From NCBI GenBank assembly GCA_964653485.1, contig CAZZFF010000016.1:6467-70466 (forward strand): DNA of 64,000 nucleotides, read 5' to 3'. Shown in pieces: positions 26,241 to 33,990 of this stretch (position 1 is its first letter; every line of letters begins with the position of its first letter). A program made the position numbers and the translations under genes. The notes beneath the pieces are model-generated. The model worked only from the letters and a program-made list of their open reading frames with translations, had not been told where the DNA came from and did no database searches. The stretch comes from CAVQND01 sp964653485 (GTDB lineage: Bacteria > Verrucomicrobiota > Verrucomicrobiia > Limisphaerales > UBA8199).

Positions 26241-26768
26241 TCATCCGAAAGCGTTGCCCCCGCGTTTGTTCCGTTTCAGGATTGTCTGCCAGATCACCGC
26301 CAGGCCGCCGGCGATCTCCTCCGGCCGCTCCGCAACCCAGCGCGTCACCACCTCCGGGGCAAACCAGCCCCCGCGTTCGATCTCCTCGGGGTCCAGCCTG
26401 AAAGGCCCTTCCGCCTCGCACCGATACACCCATAAGTGCTCCTGGTCGGTCTGCGGCGAGGCGGCCAGTTTGAAGAGCCGCTTCAGCGGCTCGGCGGCCT
26501 TCCAGCCCAGTTCCTCCTCCAACTCCCGTACCGCGCACGCATCATAATCCTCCCCGGAAGACACATGGCCGGAGGACGACGAATCCCACAGGCCGGGCTG
26601 GCGGTCCTTTTTGAGGGAGCGCTTTTGCAGAAACACTTCCCCGCGCGAGTTGAACACCAGCACGTGCGTCGCCCGGTGCATGAGACCGAGCCGATGCACC
26701 TCGCTGCGCGGCGCCCGGCCTACGACTTCGTCGCGCTCATTGACCACGTCGAAAATCTCTTCTTCCAT
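26241..26768 (-). CDS. Nudix hydrolase, isopentenyl-diphosphate isomerase-like subgroup
   Basis: A 175-residue Nudix protein. Seen: EEIFDVVNERDEVVG at the start, HRATHVLVFNSRGEVFLQKR, PGLWDSSSSGHVSSGEDYD and the Nudix box residues AVRELEEELG (Mg-binding glutamates). The HRA...PGLWDSS arrangement is that of the YfcD/Idi-like subgroup. The conserved Cys of true IPP isomerase is not seen, so a pyrophosphohydrolase role is more likely. ATG 26768 is preferred over the TTG at 26777. It follows rsmA with only a few bases between or overlapping, as the last gene of the chain. Confidence 0.88.
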   Translation of the reverse strand: MEEEIFDVVNERDEVVGRAPRSEVHRLGLMHRATHVLVFNSRGEVFLQKRSLKKDRQPGLWDSSSSGHVSSGEDYDACAVRELEEELGWKAAEPLKRLFKLAASPQTDQEHLWVYRCEAEGPFRLDPEEIERGGWFAPEVVTRWVAERPEEIAGGLAVIWQTILKRNKRGGNAFG

Positions 26769-26773
26769 CCCGG

Positions 26774-27628
26774 TCAATCTGTGGAGAGCAACCGCGTGAG
26801 TCCAACAAATTGTTCGAGAGTCACCGTTTCGGCGCGGGCCTGAGCCGGGAGCGGCCCCGGGTCCAGCCGGGCAAAAGCGCGGTCCACCTCTTCGGCCGGC
26901 CAGTCCGCTTGGAGCAGCTTGCGCATCATTTTGCGGCGCTGGGAAAAGCTGCGCTTGACGATGGCCTCGAAGGCCGGCGCGCGTTCCGGCCCCAGCAGCG
27001 GCTCGGCGCGGCGCTCAAGGCAGACGCAGGCCGATTCGACCTCCGGCTCAGGAAAAAAGCAACCGGCGGGGATTTTGAACCACCCGCGCGCTTCGTAGTT
27101 CAGTTGCACGAGCAGGGTCAGCAGCCCGTAATCCCCGTCTCCGGCCTTCGCCATAAGCCGCCGGGCCGTCTCGACCTGCAAAGTCCCTACCATCTTCCGC
27201 GGGCCGCGCGGGGCGAGCGCCAGCTCGACCAGCAGCGGCGAGGCCACCGAATAGGGCAGATTGGCAACCATCTTCCAATCGCCCCAGTCTTGCGGCGAGC
27301 GCCGCAGCCATTCGAGCGCGTCGTCGTGGAGGATGCGCAGGCCGGTCGCGGCCCCTGGTTCAGGCTCCGGACCAAAACGCTCCCTGAGCACCGCCACCAG
27401 CCGGGCGTCCTTCTCGATGGCCAGCACCTGGCCCGCCCGCTCCGCCAGGAGTTCCGTCAGCGGCCCAAGCCCCGGGCCGATCTCCAGCACCCTGTCCGTT
27501 TTGCTCAACTCCGCCGCATCGATGATGCGCCGGAGTTGATTGGCGTCATGGAGAAAATTCTGGCCGAGCGACTTGGTGAGTCGGATGCCTCTGGTGGCCA
27601 GAATCGCCTTCATCTCGTTCAGTTTCAT
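26774..27628 (-). CDS. rsmA: 16S rRNA (adenine1518/1519-N6)-dimethyltransferase
   Basis: A 284-residue SAM-dependent methyltransferase that dimethylates two adenines near the 3' end of 16S rRNA. Seen: KSLGQNFLHDANQLRRIIDA, motif I VLEIGPGLGPLTELLAE, the acidic motif IEKDARLV, and the catalytic NLPYSVASPLLVEL. The C-terminal helical domain (FSQRRKMMRKLL) is intact. The start overlaps the stop of the aminotransferase by 4 nt (ATGA). Confidence 0.96.
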   Translation of the reverse strand: MKLNEMKAILATRGIRLTKSLGQNFLHDANQLRRIIDAAELSKTDRVLEIGPGLGPLTELLAERAGQVLAIEKDARLVAVLRERFGPEPEPGAATGLRILHDDALEWLRRSPQDWGDWKMVANLPYSVASPLLVELALAPRGPRKMVGTLQVETARRLMAKAGDGDYGLLTLLVQLNYEARGWFKIPAGCFFPEPEVESACVCLERRAEPLLGPERAPAFEAIVKRSFSQRRKMMRKLLQADWPAEEVDRAFARLDPGPLPAQARAETVTLEQFVGLTRLLSTD

Positions 27629-28950
27629 TTGGGGAGCGAGCGATCCAGCCTGTTCACCGCCGCCTCGAGGCCGCTTTCTGAGATTGTGAGCGGCGGGGTA
27701 AAACTGAGCACGTTGGCATGTTCGCCCTCGGGCAGGAGGATAAAGCCGCTGTGGAGCATCGTTTTGACCACGCCAAGGGTGGCGGTGGTGCCCGGCGAGC
27801 CGTCGGTGGCGCGAACCTCCAGGCCGGCCAGCAGCCCCAGGCCACGCGCGGAAAGCTGGAGGGCGGAACTGCGAGCCGCCATGTTGGAGAGGAGCGAAAG
27901 CAGGACCCTGCCGAGGCTGGCGCTGCGCTGCACAAGCCGCCGGGTCCGGATTTCCTCAAGCTGTGCCAGCGCCATGGCGCAGCCGACCGGATGGCCCAGG
28001 AAGGTGCTCGTGTGGATGGCCTCGCCCGTCGAGGGGGGCCAGGCGGCGTCCATCACCGCCCCCTTCCCGACACATGCCGAAAGCGGAAATCCGCCGGTGA
28101 GAGCTTTGCCCAGGCAAATGAGGTCCGGCACGGTGCCGCTGTGTTCGCATGCGAACCATTTCCCCGTGCGCCCGAAGCCGGTATAAATCTCATCCAGGAT
28201 CAACAGCGCCGAGTGCTCATCGCAAAGGCGGCGCAGCAACGGCAGGAACTCCGGCGGGGGAATATTGACGCCCCCTCGCACTTGAATCGGCTCGACCAAC
28301 ACCGCGCCCATCGGCCGCCCGCGAAACAACCGCTCGATTGCCTCACCCACCGCCGGCAATTCCTCCGGCCCGGCCGGAAAGGGCGCCCAGCGGCCGAACT
28401 CCCCGAGTTGCCCGCTGAAATGCGAGCGGAAATGCTCCCGGTGAGTCGCGTTGAGCGCCCCGTAGCCCAGCCCATGGTAGGCGCCGACGAACGCGATCAC
28501 TCCCGCTTTCCCCGTCGCTAGTTTCGCCGTCTTGAGCGCGGCCTCGACGGCCTCGAAGCCGGAGTTGCAGAAGATCGTTTTCCCGCGCATCGAGCCCTCC
28601 CGCTCCCCTGTCCCCCCTTGGGCTCGAGGCCGTGTCCACCGCTCGAACGTCAGACCGCTCAAGGCGCGCGCCAACCGCGCCTTGAGCGCGTGCGGATGCA
28701 CGTCGCCCATGGCGTGAAGCAACTTTGTCATTTGGCGCGTCCCGGCCTGAACCACGCGCGGATTGGCATGGCCCGCGGCGGCCACCCCGAAGGCCGCCGT
28801 AAGGTCCAAATACCTCCTGCCCTCCGCATCCCACACATGCGCTCCCCGGGCGCGTTCCCAGACGATGGGCCACGAGCCGTCCGCCTCGATAAACGTCACG
28901 TTCCGCGATTCGTAACGGCGCAGCCATTCCAGCGTTTGAGGCGCGCGCAT
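27625..28950 (-). CDS. Class III PLP-dependent aminotransferase
   Basis: A 441-residue fold-type I aminotransferase. Seen: RYLDLTAAFGVAAAGHANP, FCNSGFEAVEAALKTAKLAT, FVGAYHGLGYGAL, LLILDEIYTGFGRTGKWF and the PLP lysine in LICLGKALTGGFPLSA. The STFLGHPVGCAMALA motif is also normal. The family covers acetylornithine, GABA, DAPA and other omega-aminotransferases; the substrate cannot be assigned. It is separated by 1 bp from queE and overlaps rsmA, so it is part of that transcription unit. Confidence 0.9.
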   Translation of the reverse strand: MRAPQTLEWLRRYESRNVTFIEADGSWPIVWERARGAHVWDAEGRRYLDLTAAFGVAAAGHANPRVVQAGTRQMTKLLHAMGDVHPHALKARLARALSGLTFERWTRPRAQGGTGEREGSMRGKTIFCNSGFEAVEAALKTAKLATGKAGVIAFVGAYHGLGYGALNATHREHFRSHFSGQLGEFGRWAPFPAGPEELPAVGEAIERLFRGRPMGAVLVEPIQVRGGVNIPPPEFLPLLRRLCDEHSALLILDEIYTGFGRTGKWFACEHSGTVPDLICLGKALTGGFPLSACVGKGAVMDAAWPPSTGEAIHTSTFLGHPVGCAMALAQLEEIRTRRLVQRSASLGRVLLSLLSNMAARSSALQLSARGLGLLAGLEVRATDGSPGTTATLGVVKTMLHSGFILLPEGEHANVLSFTPPLTISESGLEAAVNRLDRSLPK

Positions 28951-28951
28951 G

Positions 28952-29767
28952 TCAAACGCCCCTCAGTTGCGACGGCCAAAGCAGCTTGTGCAACTGGACC
29001 TGAAGACGCACCGGCAGCGCGTCCGCGATGATTCGCCCAGCCAATTCCGCCCGCGAGAGCGGTCTCTGGCCCGGCGGCATGGCCTTGAGCGATGAATGCC
29101 CCTGCCCGGGGGCCAGAGGCTCCACCCACGAAAAGAGCAGCGGGCACAGCCCGGCAAGCCGGCGATCGACGATCGCCGCCTTGGCCCATTCGTAGTCCTC
29201 GACCGTGCCGATGACGAACTTGATTTCGTCTCTGCCCTCGATGCAGGCCAGGTTCTCCCACCGATTGCGCCCGGCCTCCCCGCTGCTGGGGCACTTCAAG
29301 TCCATGATCCGCCGCACGCGCGGATCAACCGGCGAGATGTCCAGCGCCCCGCTTGTCTCCAGCAGCACCGTGAAACCCTCGTCGCACAGGCCCCGCATCA
29401 GGGCCAGCGAGTTCGTTTGCAGCAGCGGCTCCCCCCCGGTCAGCTCGACCAGCGGCAGGCGGGGGGAAAAGGCTGAAGGCTGAAGGCTAAAGGCTGAACC
29501 CGGAGCTCCCTGACTGTGGACTGTGGACTGTGGACCGTGGACTGTGGACTCCGCGCCCCGCATGAACGGCGCCCCCAAACGAAGCACCTCCGCTCGAACC
29601 TCGGCCACCGACCGCTTCCCACCCTCTGCGAACGCATACGCCGTGTCGCAGTACGAGCACCGAAGGTTGCAGCCCGTCAGCCTGACGAACACGCACGGCA
29701 GCCCCGCAAACGTGCTCTCCCCCTGCAGGCTTAAATAGATTTCGTTGACGACCAGTGTGTCCGACAT
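28952..29767 (-). CDS. queE: 7-carboxy-7-deazaguanine synthase (radical SAM), with heptamer-derived insert
   Basis: A 271-residue radical SAM enzyme of queuosine/7-deazaguanine synthesis, converting CPH4 to CDG. Seen: VNEIYLSLQGESTFAGLPC, the cluster motif GCNLRCSYCDT, and LVELTGGEPLLQ. Between RLGAPFMRGA and RLPLVELTGG there is an extra segment of about 30 residues (STVHGPQSTVHSQ, then SAFSLQPSAFS) encoded by two different 7-bp-period tracts (29467-29552). The enzyme core is otherwise complete, so the insert probably forms a tolerated loop. The start overlaps the end of the toxin remnant. queC, queD and queF are not in the window. Confidence 0.9.
   Translation of the reverse strand: MSDTLVVNEIYLSLQGESTFAGLPCVFVRLTGCNLRCSYCDTAYAFAEGGKRSVAEVRAEVLRLGAPFMRGAESTVHGPQSTVHSQGAPGSAFSLQPSAFSPRLPLVELTGGEPLLQTNSLALMRGLCDEGFTVLLETSGALDISPVDPRVRRIMDLKCPSSGEAGRNRWENLACIEGRDEIKFVIGTVEDYEWAKAAIVDRRLAGLCPLLFSWVEPLAPGQGHSSLKAMPPGQRPLSRAELAGRIIADALPVRLQVQLHKLLWPSQLRGV
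29467..29552 (-). repeat. Two heptamer tracts inside queE
   Basis: 29467-29500 is a tract of AAGGCTG units and 29511-29552 a tract of GACTGTG units (one GACCGTG variant). Both lie in the queE frame. Because 7 is not a multiple of 3, each tract reads as a 7-residue periodic peptide (PSAFSLQ-like and STVHSPQ-like). Confidence 0.92.
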
Positions 29768-29925
29768 CGCCCGGTAATGTAGCGGGTTACGGGACCGGAG
29801 GGAAGAGGGCGCGGATCCGTCGCGAGCTTCTGCATCGACCTGATGACGCGGCCGTGAACCTCGGAGGAGAGCCGACCAAGGTCCATCTCTGCCGCGCGTT
29901 CGAGCAGGACGCGATACACCCTCAC
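29731..29925 (-). pseudogene. Truncated RelE/ParE-type toxin
   Basis: A 64-residue frame. MRVYRVLLERAAEMDLGRLS and VHGRVIRSMQKLATDPRP match the first two thirds of RelE/ParE-superfamily toxins. The C-terminal catalytic strands (the VGxYRVxY region) are replaced by unrelated sequence (PSGPVTRYITGRCRTHWSST) that runs into queE. It overlaps the antitoxin by 4 nt (ATGA), the usual layout of a type II pair. Presumably inactive. Confidence 0.7.
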
Positions 29926-30122
29926 CCCCGCTTGCGTTCCGCCAAGTATTCATCGAGCGGACGATAGTGAAGCGGGCCGCGGCGGGCACGCTTCAGCCAG
30001 GCCACGTCCTCGACATCCTCAGCGCGCTCCAGGAGTTCTTGGTAGTCTCTGATAGGGATGATGACCGAAACGGGCTTGCCCTTGCGTGTCACGATCTCTG
30101 GTTCGGCCAGGTTTGCTCTCAT
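29922..30122 (-). CDS. Phd/YefM-like antitoxin, N-terminally short
   Basis: A 66-residue protein. RANLAEPEIVTRKGKPVSVI followed by IPIRDYQELLERAEDVED matches the DNA-binding domain of Phd/YefM antitoxins, but the first helix usually found before it is missing. The C-terminal tail (LHYRPLDEYLAERKRG) would contact the toxin. It is flanked by two toxin remnants, one on each side, both overlapping it by 4 nt. Confidence 0.7.
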   Translation of the reverse strand: MRANLAEPEIVTRKGKPVSVIIPIRDYQELLERAEDVEDVAWLKRARRGPLHYRPLDEYLAERKRG

Positions 30123-30294
30123 GCCGCCACTCTGCGCCGACCTGTTTGGGAAGTCAACCGCCTGCCCACATTCGTTGCGAGGTTCTGAACCGACCCGTTG
30201 GCGTGGTCGTGAAACTCGGAGAAAAGCCGTCGAGAGTAGTTCTCCGCCGCGCGTTCGAGCAGGACGCGATACACCCTCACCCCCGCTTGCGTTC
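30119..30294 (-). pseudogene. Second degenerate RelE-type toxin copy
   Basis: VRVYRVLLERAAENYSRRLF and SEFHDHANGSVQNLATN repeat the N-terminal half of the toxin at 29731, and a 49-bp block (29891-29939 and 30246-30294) is identical between the two. Charged key positions are lost and the frame ends in unrelated residues. It sits 5' of the antitoxin, overlapping it by 4 nt, so it records a duplication at an offset of 355 bp. Confidence 0.65.
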
Positions 30295-30348
30295 GTCCTC
30301 GACAGAAATGTCGCGGCGGCGCGGCTCCAGTGATATGTTTAGGCCGAT

Positions 30349-30570
30349 ATGAGCACCCGTGACGCTTTGATCCATGGGATTTTAAGGCAGCCGGAACCTG
30401 TGCTTGTGGAGCTCCAACACTATCTTGCCTCCCTTGTGGAGCGCCAGAGAGGCGGCACAAGAGGCATCCCCATTCGCTCCGGCGAGGCTTGGCCTGCCAG
30501 GTATTTCCAGAAGACCGCCGGGGCTCTTGCCGGCGAGCCTTTGGAGCGTCCGCAACAACTTCCATCGTGA
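30349..30570 (+). CDS. Small DUF2281-like (antitoxin-type) protein
   Basis: A 73-residue protein, MSTRDALIHGILRQPEPVLV then ELQHYLASLVERQRG, with a Pro/Trp-rich tail (AWPARYFQKTAGALAGEPLE). The helix followed by a WP..YF.ETAGA tail resembles small orphan antitoxins of the DUF2281 type often seen beside toxin-antitoxin debris. No matching PIN toxin follows; the next sequence is an S9 peptidase remnant whose start overlaps its last codons. Assignment tentative. Confidence 0.5.
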   Translation: MSTRDALIHGILRQPEPVLVELQHYLASLVERQRGGTRGIPIRSGEAWPARYFQKTAGALAGEPLERPQQLPS

Positions 30571-31024
30571 AATACAGCAAGGATATATGGTGCGAAAAAA
30601 CAATACTGGCCGCTTTCGTGTTAGCCCTCGCGGCTGTCTCGGCCGTAAACAGGCCCGCACGAGCCGAGACCGCTTATCAAAAACCACCCAGGAACGTCCT
30701 CGACGTGCTGCACGCCCCCCTGCCGCCCATCGCCGTCATCGACCCGACACACAACAGGATGCTGTTGGCGACGATGGTGCGCTATCCGCCGATCGCCGAT
30801 TTGGCTGAACCCATGCTGCGCATGGCGGGTTCCCGCGTTATGTCCGGGGCAACGGCGGCACGGCTCGCCTGGTGATGCTTCCCTATGAATCCCATGGCTA
30901 CGTCGCGATGGAGTCCACGGAACATGTGCTCTACGAAACGCTCAACTGGTTCGACCGGTATGTTAAGAACGCCCCGCCTCGTTCCACCGGCGGGCAAGCC
31001 CCGGCGAATGCCGCCCGGCAATAG
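30567..31024 (+). pseudogene. Internally deleted S9 (prolyl oligopeptidase family) peptidase
   Basis: A GTG start, signal peptide (TILAAFVLALAAVSAVNRPA) and ETAYQKPPRNVLDVLHAPLP match the N-terminus of secreted S9 peptidases. After about 90 residues the frame ends at 30875; from about 30847 another frame reads GNGGTARLVMLPYESHGYVA followed by MESTEHVLYETLNWFDRYVK, the extreme C-terminus of the same family including the active-site His (ESHGY). About 600 residues in between are missing, so a single deletion has fused the two ends out of frame. Confidence 0.8.
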
Positions 31025-31133
31025 CAATGAAGCGGCTGCGCCCGCAAGCGTTACGCAACAAAGCCCATGGCTGGCTCGGCGCCACCCCTGGACAATCGCA
31101 CGGCAATGCCCGTCGGCTCCGCGCACACACTCG

Positions 31134-32630
31134 ATGACGCTCGCCGGGCGTTTAAGAGGCGCCTGTGACGCGAGGCTGCTTCCGCTCCTGTTGGCATTGG
31201 CGACCCTCCCCACGGCGCCAGCCCAGTTCACTGACGCCTCCGATATCGGCCTGGGCACGAACCCATTCGCGTTCGACGTTACTGGCACATCCGGTCTCGC
31301 CGTCGTGGTTGAGGCCAGCGCCAGCCTGGTCAACCCAGCCTGGTCTCCGCTCCAGACGAATACCCTCAACGGCGGCTCGCTCCATTTCATCGATCCCCAG
31401 TGGACGAATTATCCCGCCCGCTTTTACCGCCTGCGTTCGCCGTCCCTTCCCTCCGCTGCGCCGTACAGGCCAAACTGCTTCTGCACCTACAACGACTATC
31501 GCGGTTCGCCTCCTGAAAACATGGGCAATTATTACCAAGCCTATTTGACGAACCTCGCCGCTGTTTGGAAAGCCAACGGGACGTACGCCGCCGGGTACCG
31601 GACCTTCTGGCTCGATGATGGGTGGCAAGCGATAAATCGTGACGCTGAAGGGAATCTGCAAGCCAATCCTGACACGCTTACCAACGGGGGCATCCCCGCC
31701 CTTGCAGCCTGCCTGCACAGCCTTGGCTACAAGGTGATTCTTTTCACAGCCTACGCGCCGCTTAACGCCACCACTTGCGAGGGCTTCCCGGGAACATCCG
31801 ACGCAACTCTCCAGCAAGACGTGAACACGTTCGCCAGATGGGATGTGGATGGCATTATGTTTGACGCTTGCGGAGGCGCAACGTTCGATGACCTTACGTA
31901 CACCTACGCGCGGCACGAGTTCGCTTCGATTAGCAACGCCCTGGCTAATGTAGCGCCGCCACACAAGTTCTGGGTTGATCTCACCATTCCGGTGTGGCCG
32001 CTGCCGCCTGAAACTCCATCCTACTGCAACAGTTGCGCGGGGTGGGAAGCGCCGTCCGGCAGCTATCCCTCGAGCGTCGAGAGCATTGTTGCCGACTTCC
32101 GATACATCGCTCCTTTTGCGAGTGTCCGGGATAGCGGCAGTTTCTTCGTGTTCGGCCAGTCCATGGGCGAGGAAACCTACTACTTCAGCCCGGCCTGGCT
32201 CCAAGCCCAAATGAGCATGTCCGCGCTTGCCGGTTCGGAGTTAAGACCGGGCGGCGGGATAACCTCGCCATACTTGACCAACGCCGAGGTCATCGCTGCC
32301 ATCAGCGACCCCTATGGCAAGTGCGGCACTGAGGTATACTCGAACAACCTCGAGGAAATCTTTGTGCGCCCGCTTGGCTTTGTCGGCTCCGGAACCAACC
32401 TGATTGGCATCTACAACGCCGCAAACACAAACCAGAGCGTCGTCATCCGCCGGAGTTACCTGGGCTCCGATGTCCCCTCATGCCTGTCGTTTCGTGACTT
32501 GTGGGCGAAGACCAATGCGGACCTTGTGAACGGCAACTTGACCGTTTCCGTTCCTCCTGCCAACATCATGCTCTTCAAGTCATGGCCGGCGTACTCCGCC
32601 TCCCTGTTTTCACCCTCGCAGCGCCAGTGA
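31134..32630 (+). CDS. Secreted GH27/GH36-type alpha-galactosidase-like protein
   Basis: A 498-residue exported protein. Signal peptide around LLPLLLALATLPTAPAQ. Residues about 45-110 are a module with VVVEASASLVNPAWSPL and NYPARFYRLRSP, the same kind as the C-terminal module of the LRR protein but here N-terminal. The catalytic (beta/alpha)8 domain follows: CTYNDYRG, YRTFWLDDGWQAINRD, YKVILFTAYAPLN, and VDGIMFDACGG, whose Asp would be the nucleophile. The usual YxKxD is changed to GIMFD, so specificity may differ. ATG 31134 starts the signal peptide; the open frame extends further upstream over the S9 remnant. Confidence 0.75.
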   Translation: MTLAGRLRGACDARLLPLLLALATLPTAPAQFTDASDIGLGTNPFAFDVTGTSGLAVVVEASASLVNPAWSPLQTNTLNGGSLHFIDPQWTNYPARFYRLRSPSLPSAAPYRPNCFCTYNDYRGSPPENMGNYYQAYLTNLAAVWKANGTYAAGYRTFWLDDGWQAINRDAEGNLQANPDTLTNGGIPALAACLHSLGYKVILFTAYAPLNATTCEGFPGTSDATLQQDVNTFARWDVDGIMFDACGGATFDDLTYTYARHEFASISNALANVAPPHKFWVDLTIPVWPLPPETPSYCNSCAGWEAPSGSYPSSVESIVADFRYIAPFASVRDSGSFFVFGQSMGEETYYFSPAWLQAQMSMSALAGSELRPGGGITSPYLTNAEVIAAISDPYGKCGTEVYSNNLEEIFVRPLGFVGSGTNLIGIYNAANTNQSVVIRRSYLGSDVPSCLSFRDLWAKTNADLVNGNLTVSVPPANIMLFKSWPAYSASLFSPSQRQ

Positions 32631-32636
32631 CCGCGG

Positions 32637-32689
32637 CGTCCCAATATCTCCGGAACAAAGCGCCGGTGAATTTCCGAAAGGCATTAGGC
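32637..32689. repeat. Palindromic element, short copy C
   Basis: Only the terminal part of the element is present: TCTCCGGAACAAAGCGCCGG, TGAATTTCCGAAAGGC and CTTATTCC. It fills the whole gap between the galactosidase-like stop and the minus-strand glycosyltransferase stop (32690), in the same orientation relative to the minus-strand gene as copies A and B. Confidence 0.75.
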
Positions 32690-33901
32690 TTATTCCGCAA
32701 CCATGGAGCCATCCCGGCGCAGGCGCATCTTCCGGCTGCGCCACTCGATGCTGTTGCCGGTGAAGGCCAGCAGCCAAATGGCCGCTTGCAACAGGTCCTT
32801 GAGCAGCGCCAACCATGCGCCCCCCGCCCAACCCCATCCGGCAGGCCGATCGGTGTCGATTGCGGGCTGCGAACTCCGCACGGCGGACGGCGGGCCGTGG
32901 GGCGAGGGCTGTGGCTCGCGTTCAAGCCTTGCCTGAAGGTCAATTGCCGCGGCCATGCGCACCAACCAGCACGCCAGACCCAAGAGGAAGGCGGAGCCGG
33001 TGGGATTGACCGCGAAATAGAATAGCGGCCAGATGGTCGGGTTGCTCAGGATGCTGAAGAAATAATGGGCGGGCAGGCTGACGCGGATCGTCCGAGCCCA
33101 CCGGAGTTGATGTTTCCACGCCGCGCGCCAGCCTATCGGCGTGGACCAGCACTCGACGACCAGGGGTGAGAGTTCGATGCGATAGCCGCGCCGGGCGATC
33201 CGGTAGCCCAACTGGTAATCGTCCGCCAGGCAATCGGCCAGGGCCTCGAAGCCGCCGATTTCCTGGAGTTGCCGACGGCGCGTGGCCATCACGGCGCCCA
33301 GGGCGAAGTCCAGCTTGAGGCTCCGCGCCTGGAGGGCCTGGCTCCAAAAGTCCGCATTCGTAGCCAGCGCCTCCCACCGCATGGCCAACGTCGAGGAATT
33401 GGCCAGGCGATAAAAACAATTGACCAGTCCCACCGCGCCGTCTTCCAACGGGGCGACGATATTGGCCAGGAAATCAGGCGGCACCTTGACATCGGCATCG
33501 CTGATGATCACCACCTCGTGCCGGGCAAGGCGGCCCAGTTCCGCCAGCTTCGACACTTTCAGATTTGCCCCCCGCAGAGGGCCGCAGACCACCAGTTGCG
33601 CGTCGGCGCCCGGAAACTGCTTGAGGAGCCGGCGCACCAACTCGCAGACCGGGTCCTCCGCGTCGGCCACGCCGAACAGGGTTTGGACCTGCCCCGGGTA
33701 CTTCTGCGCAAGCCAACTGCGCAGGCAATCTTCCGTCATCTGGTCGCACCCCTTGAGCGGCTTGAGCAACGTCAACCCCGGGAAGAAGGATGCCCCGCTC
33801 ACCCGCCGGTGCAGCGGGAAACGCCAGGCTGCCCCCCATTGCCAGAGCATCAGCCCAAGGCTCAAGACCGCCAGGCAGCCAAGGATTATCTTCAAGAGCA
33901 C
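32690..33901 (-). CDS. GT21 family glycosyltransferase (ceramide glucosyltransferase / HpnI-like)
   Basis: A 403-residue membrane glycosyltransferase. N-terminal anchor helix (LKIILGCLAVLSLGLMLWQW), then the GT2-type fold: LTLLKPLKGCD, VIISDADVKVPPDFLANIVA (DxD), ADDYQLGYRIARRGY (D1) and HQLRWARTIRVS (QxxRW), then C-terminal membrane helices. These motifs define GT21, which includes ceramide glucosyltransferases and the hopanoid-associated HpnI. No hopanoid genes are nearby. A His/Pro/Arg-rich insert near the C-terminus (EREPQPSPHGPPS) is unusual. Confidence 0.88.
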   Translation of the reverse strand: MLLKIILGCLAVLSLGLMLWQWGAAWRFPLHRRVSGASFFPGLTLLKPLKGCDQMTEDCLRSWLAQKYPGQVQTLFGVADAEDPVCELVRRLLKQFPGADAQLVVCGPLRGANLKVSKLAELGRLARHEVVIISDADVKVPPDFLANIVAPLEDGAVGLVNCFYRLANSSTLAMRWEALATNADFWSQALQARSLKLDFALGAVMATRRRQLQEIGGFEALADCLADDYQLGYRIARRGYRIELSPLVVECWSTPIGWRAAWKHQLRWARTIRVSLPAHYFFSILSNPTIWPLFYFAVNPTGSAFLLGLACWLVRMAAAIDLQARLEREPQPSPHGPPSAVRSSQPAIDTDRPAGWGWAGGAWLALLKDLLQAAIWLLAFTGNSIEWRSRKMRLRRDGSMVAE

Positions 33902-33990
33902 TGCCGGTTCCTAAACGAAGAACCGGCTTCCGGCAAGACCGAAATAAAAACCTCCTCGACAAATGCCTGCCGGTCTGGCCAAAAGAGGAC

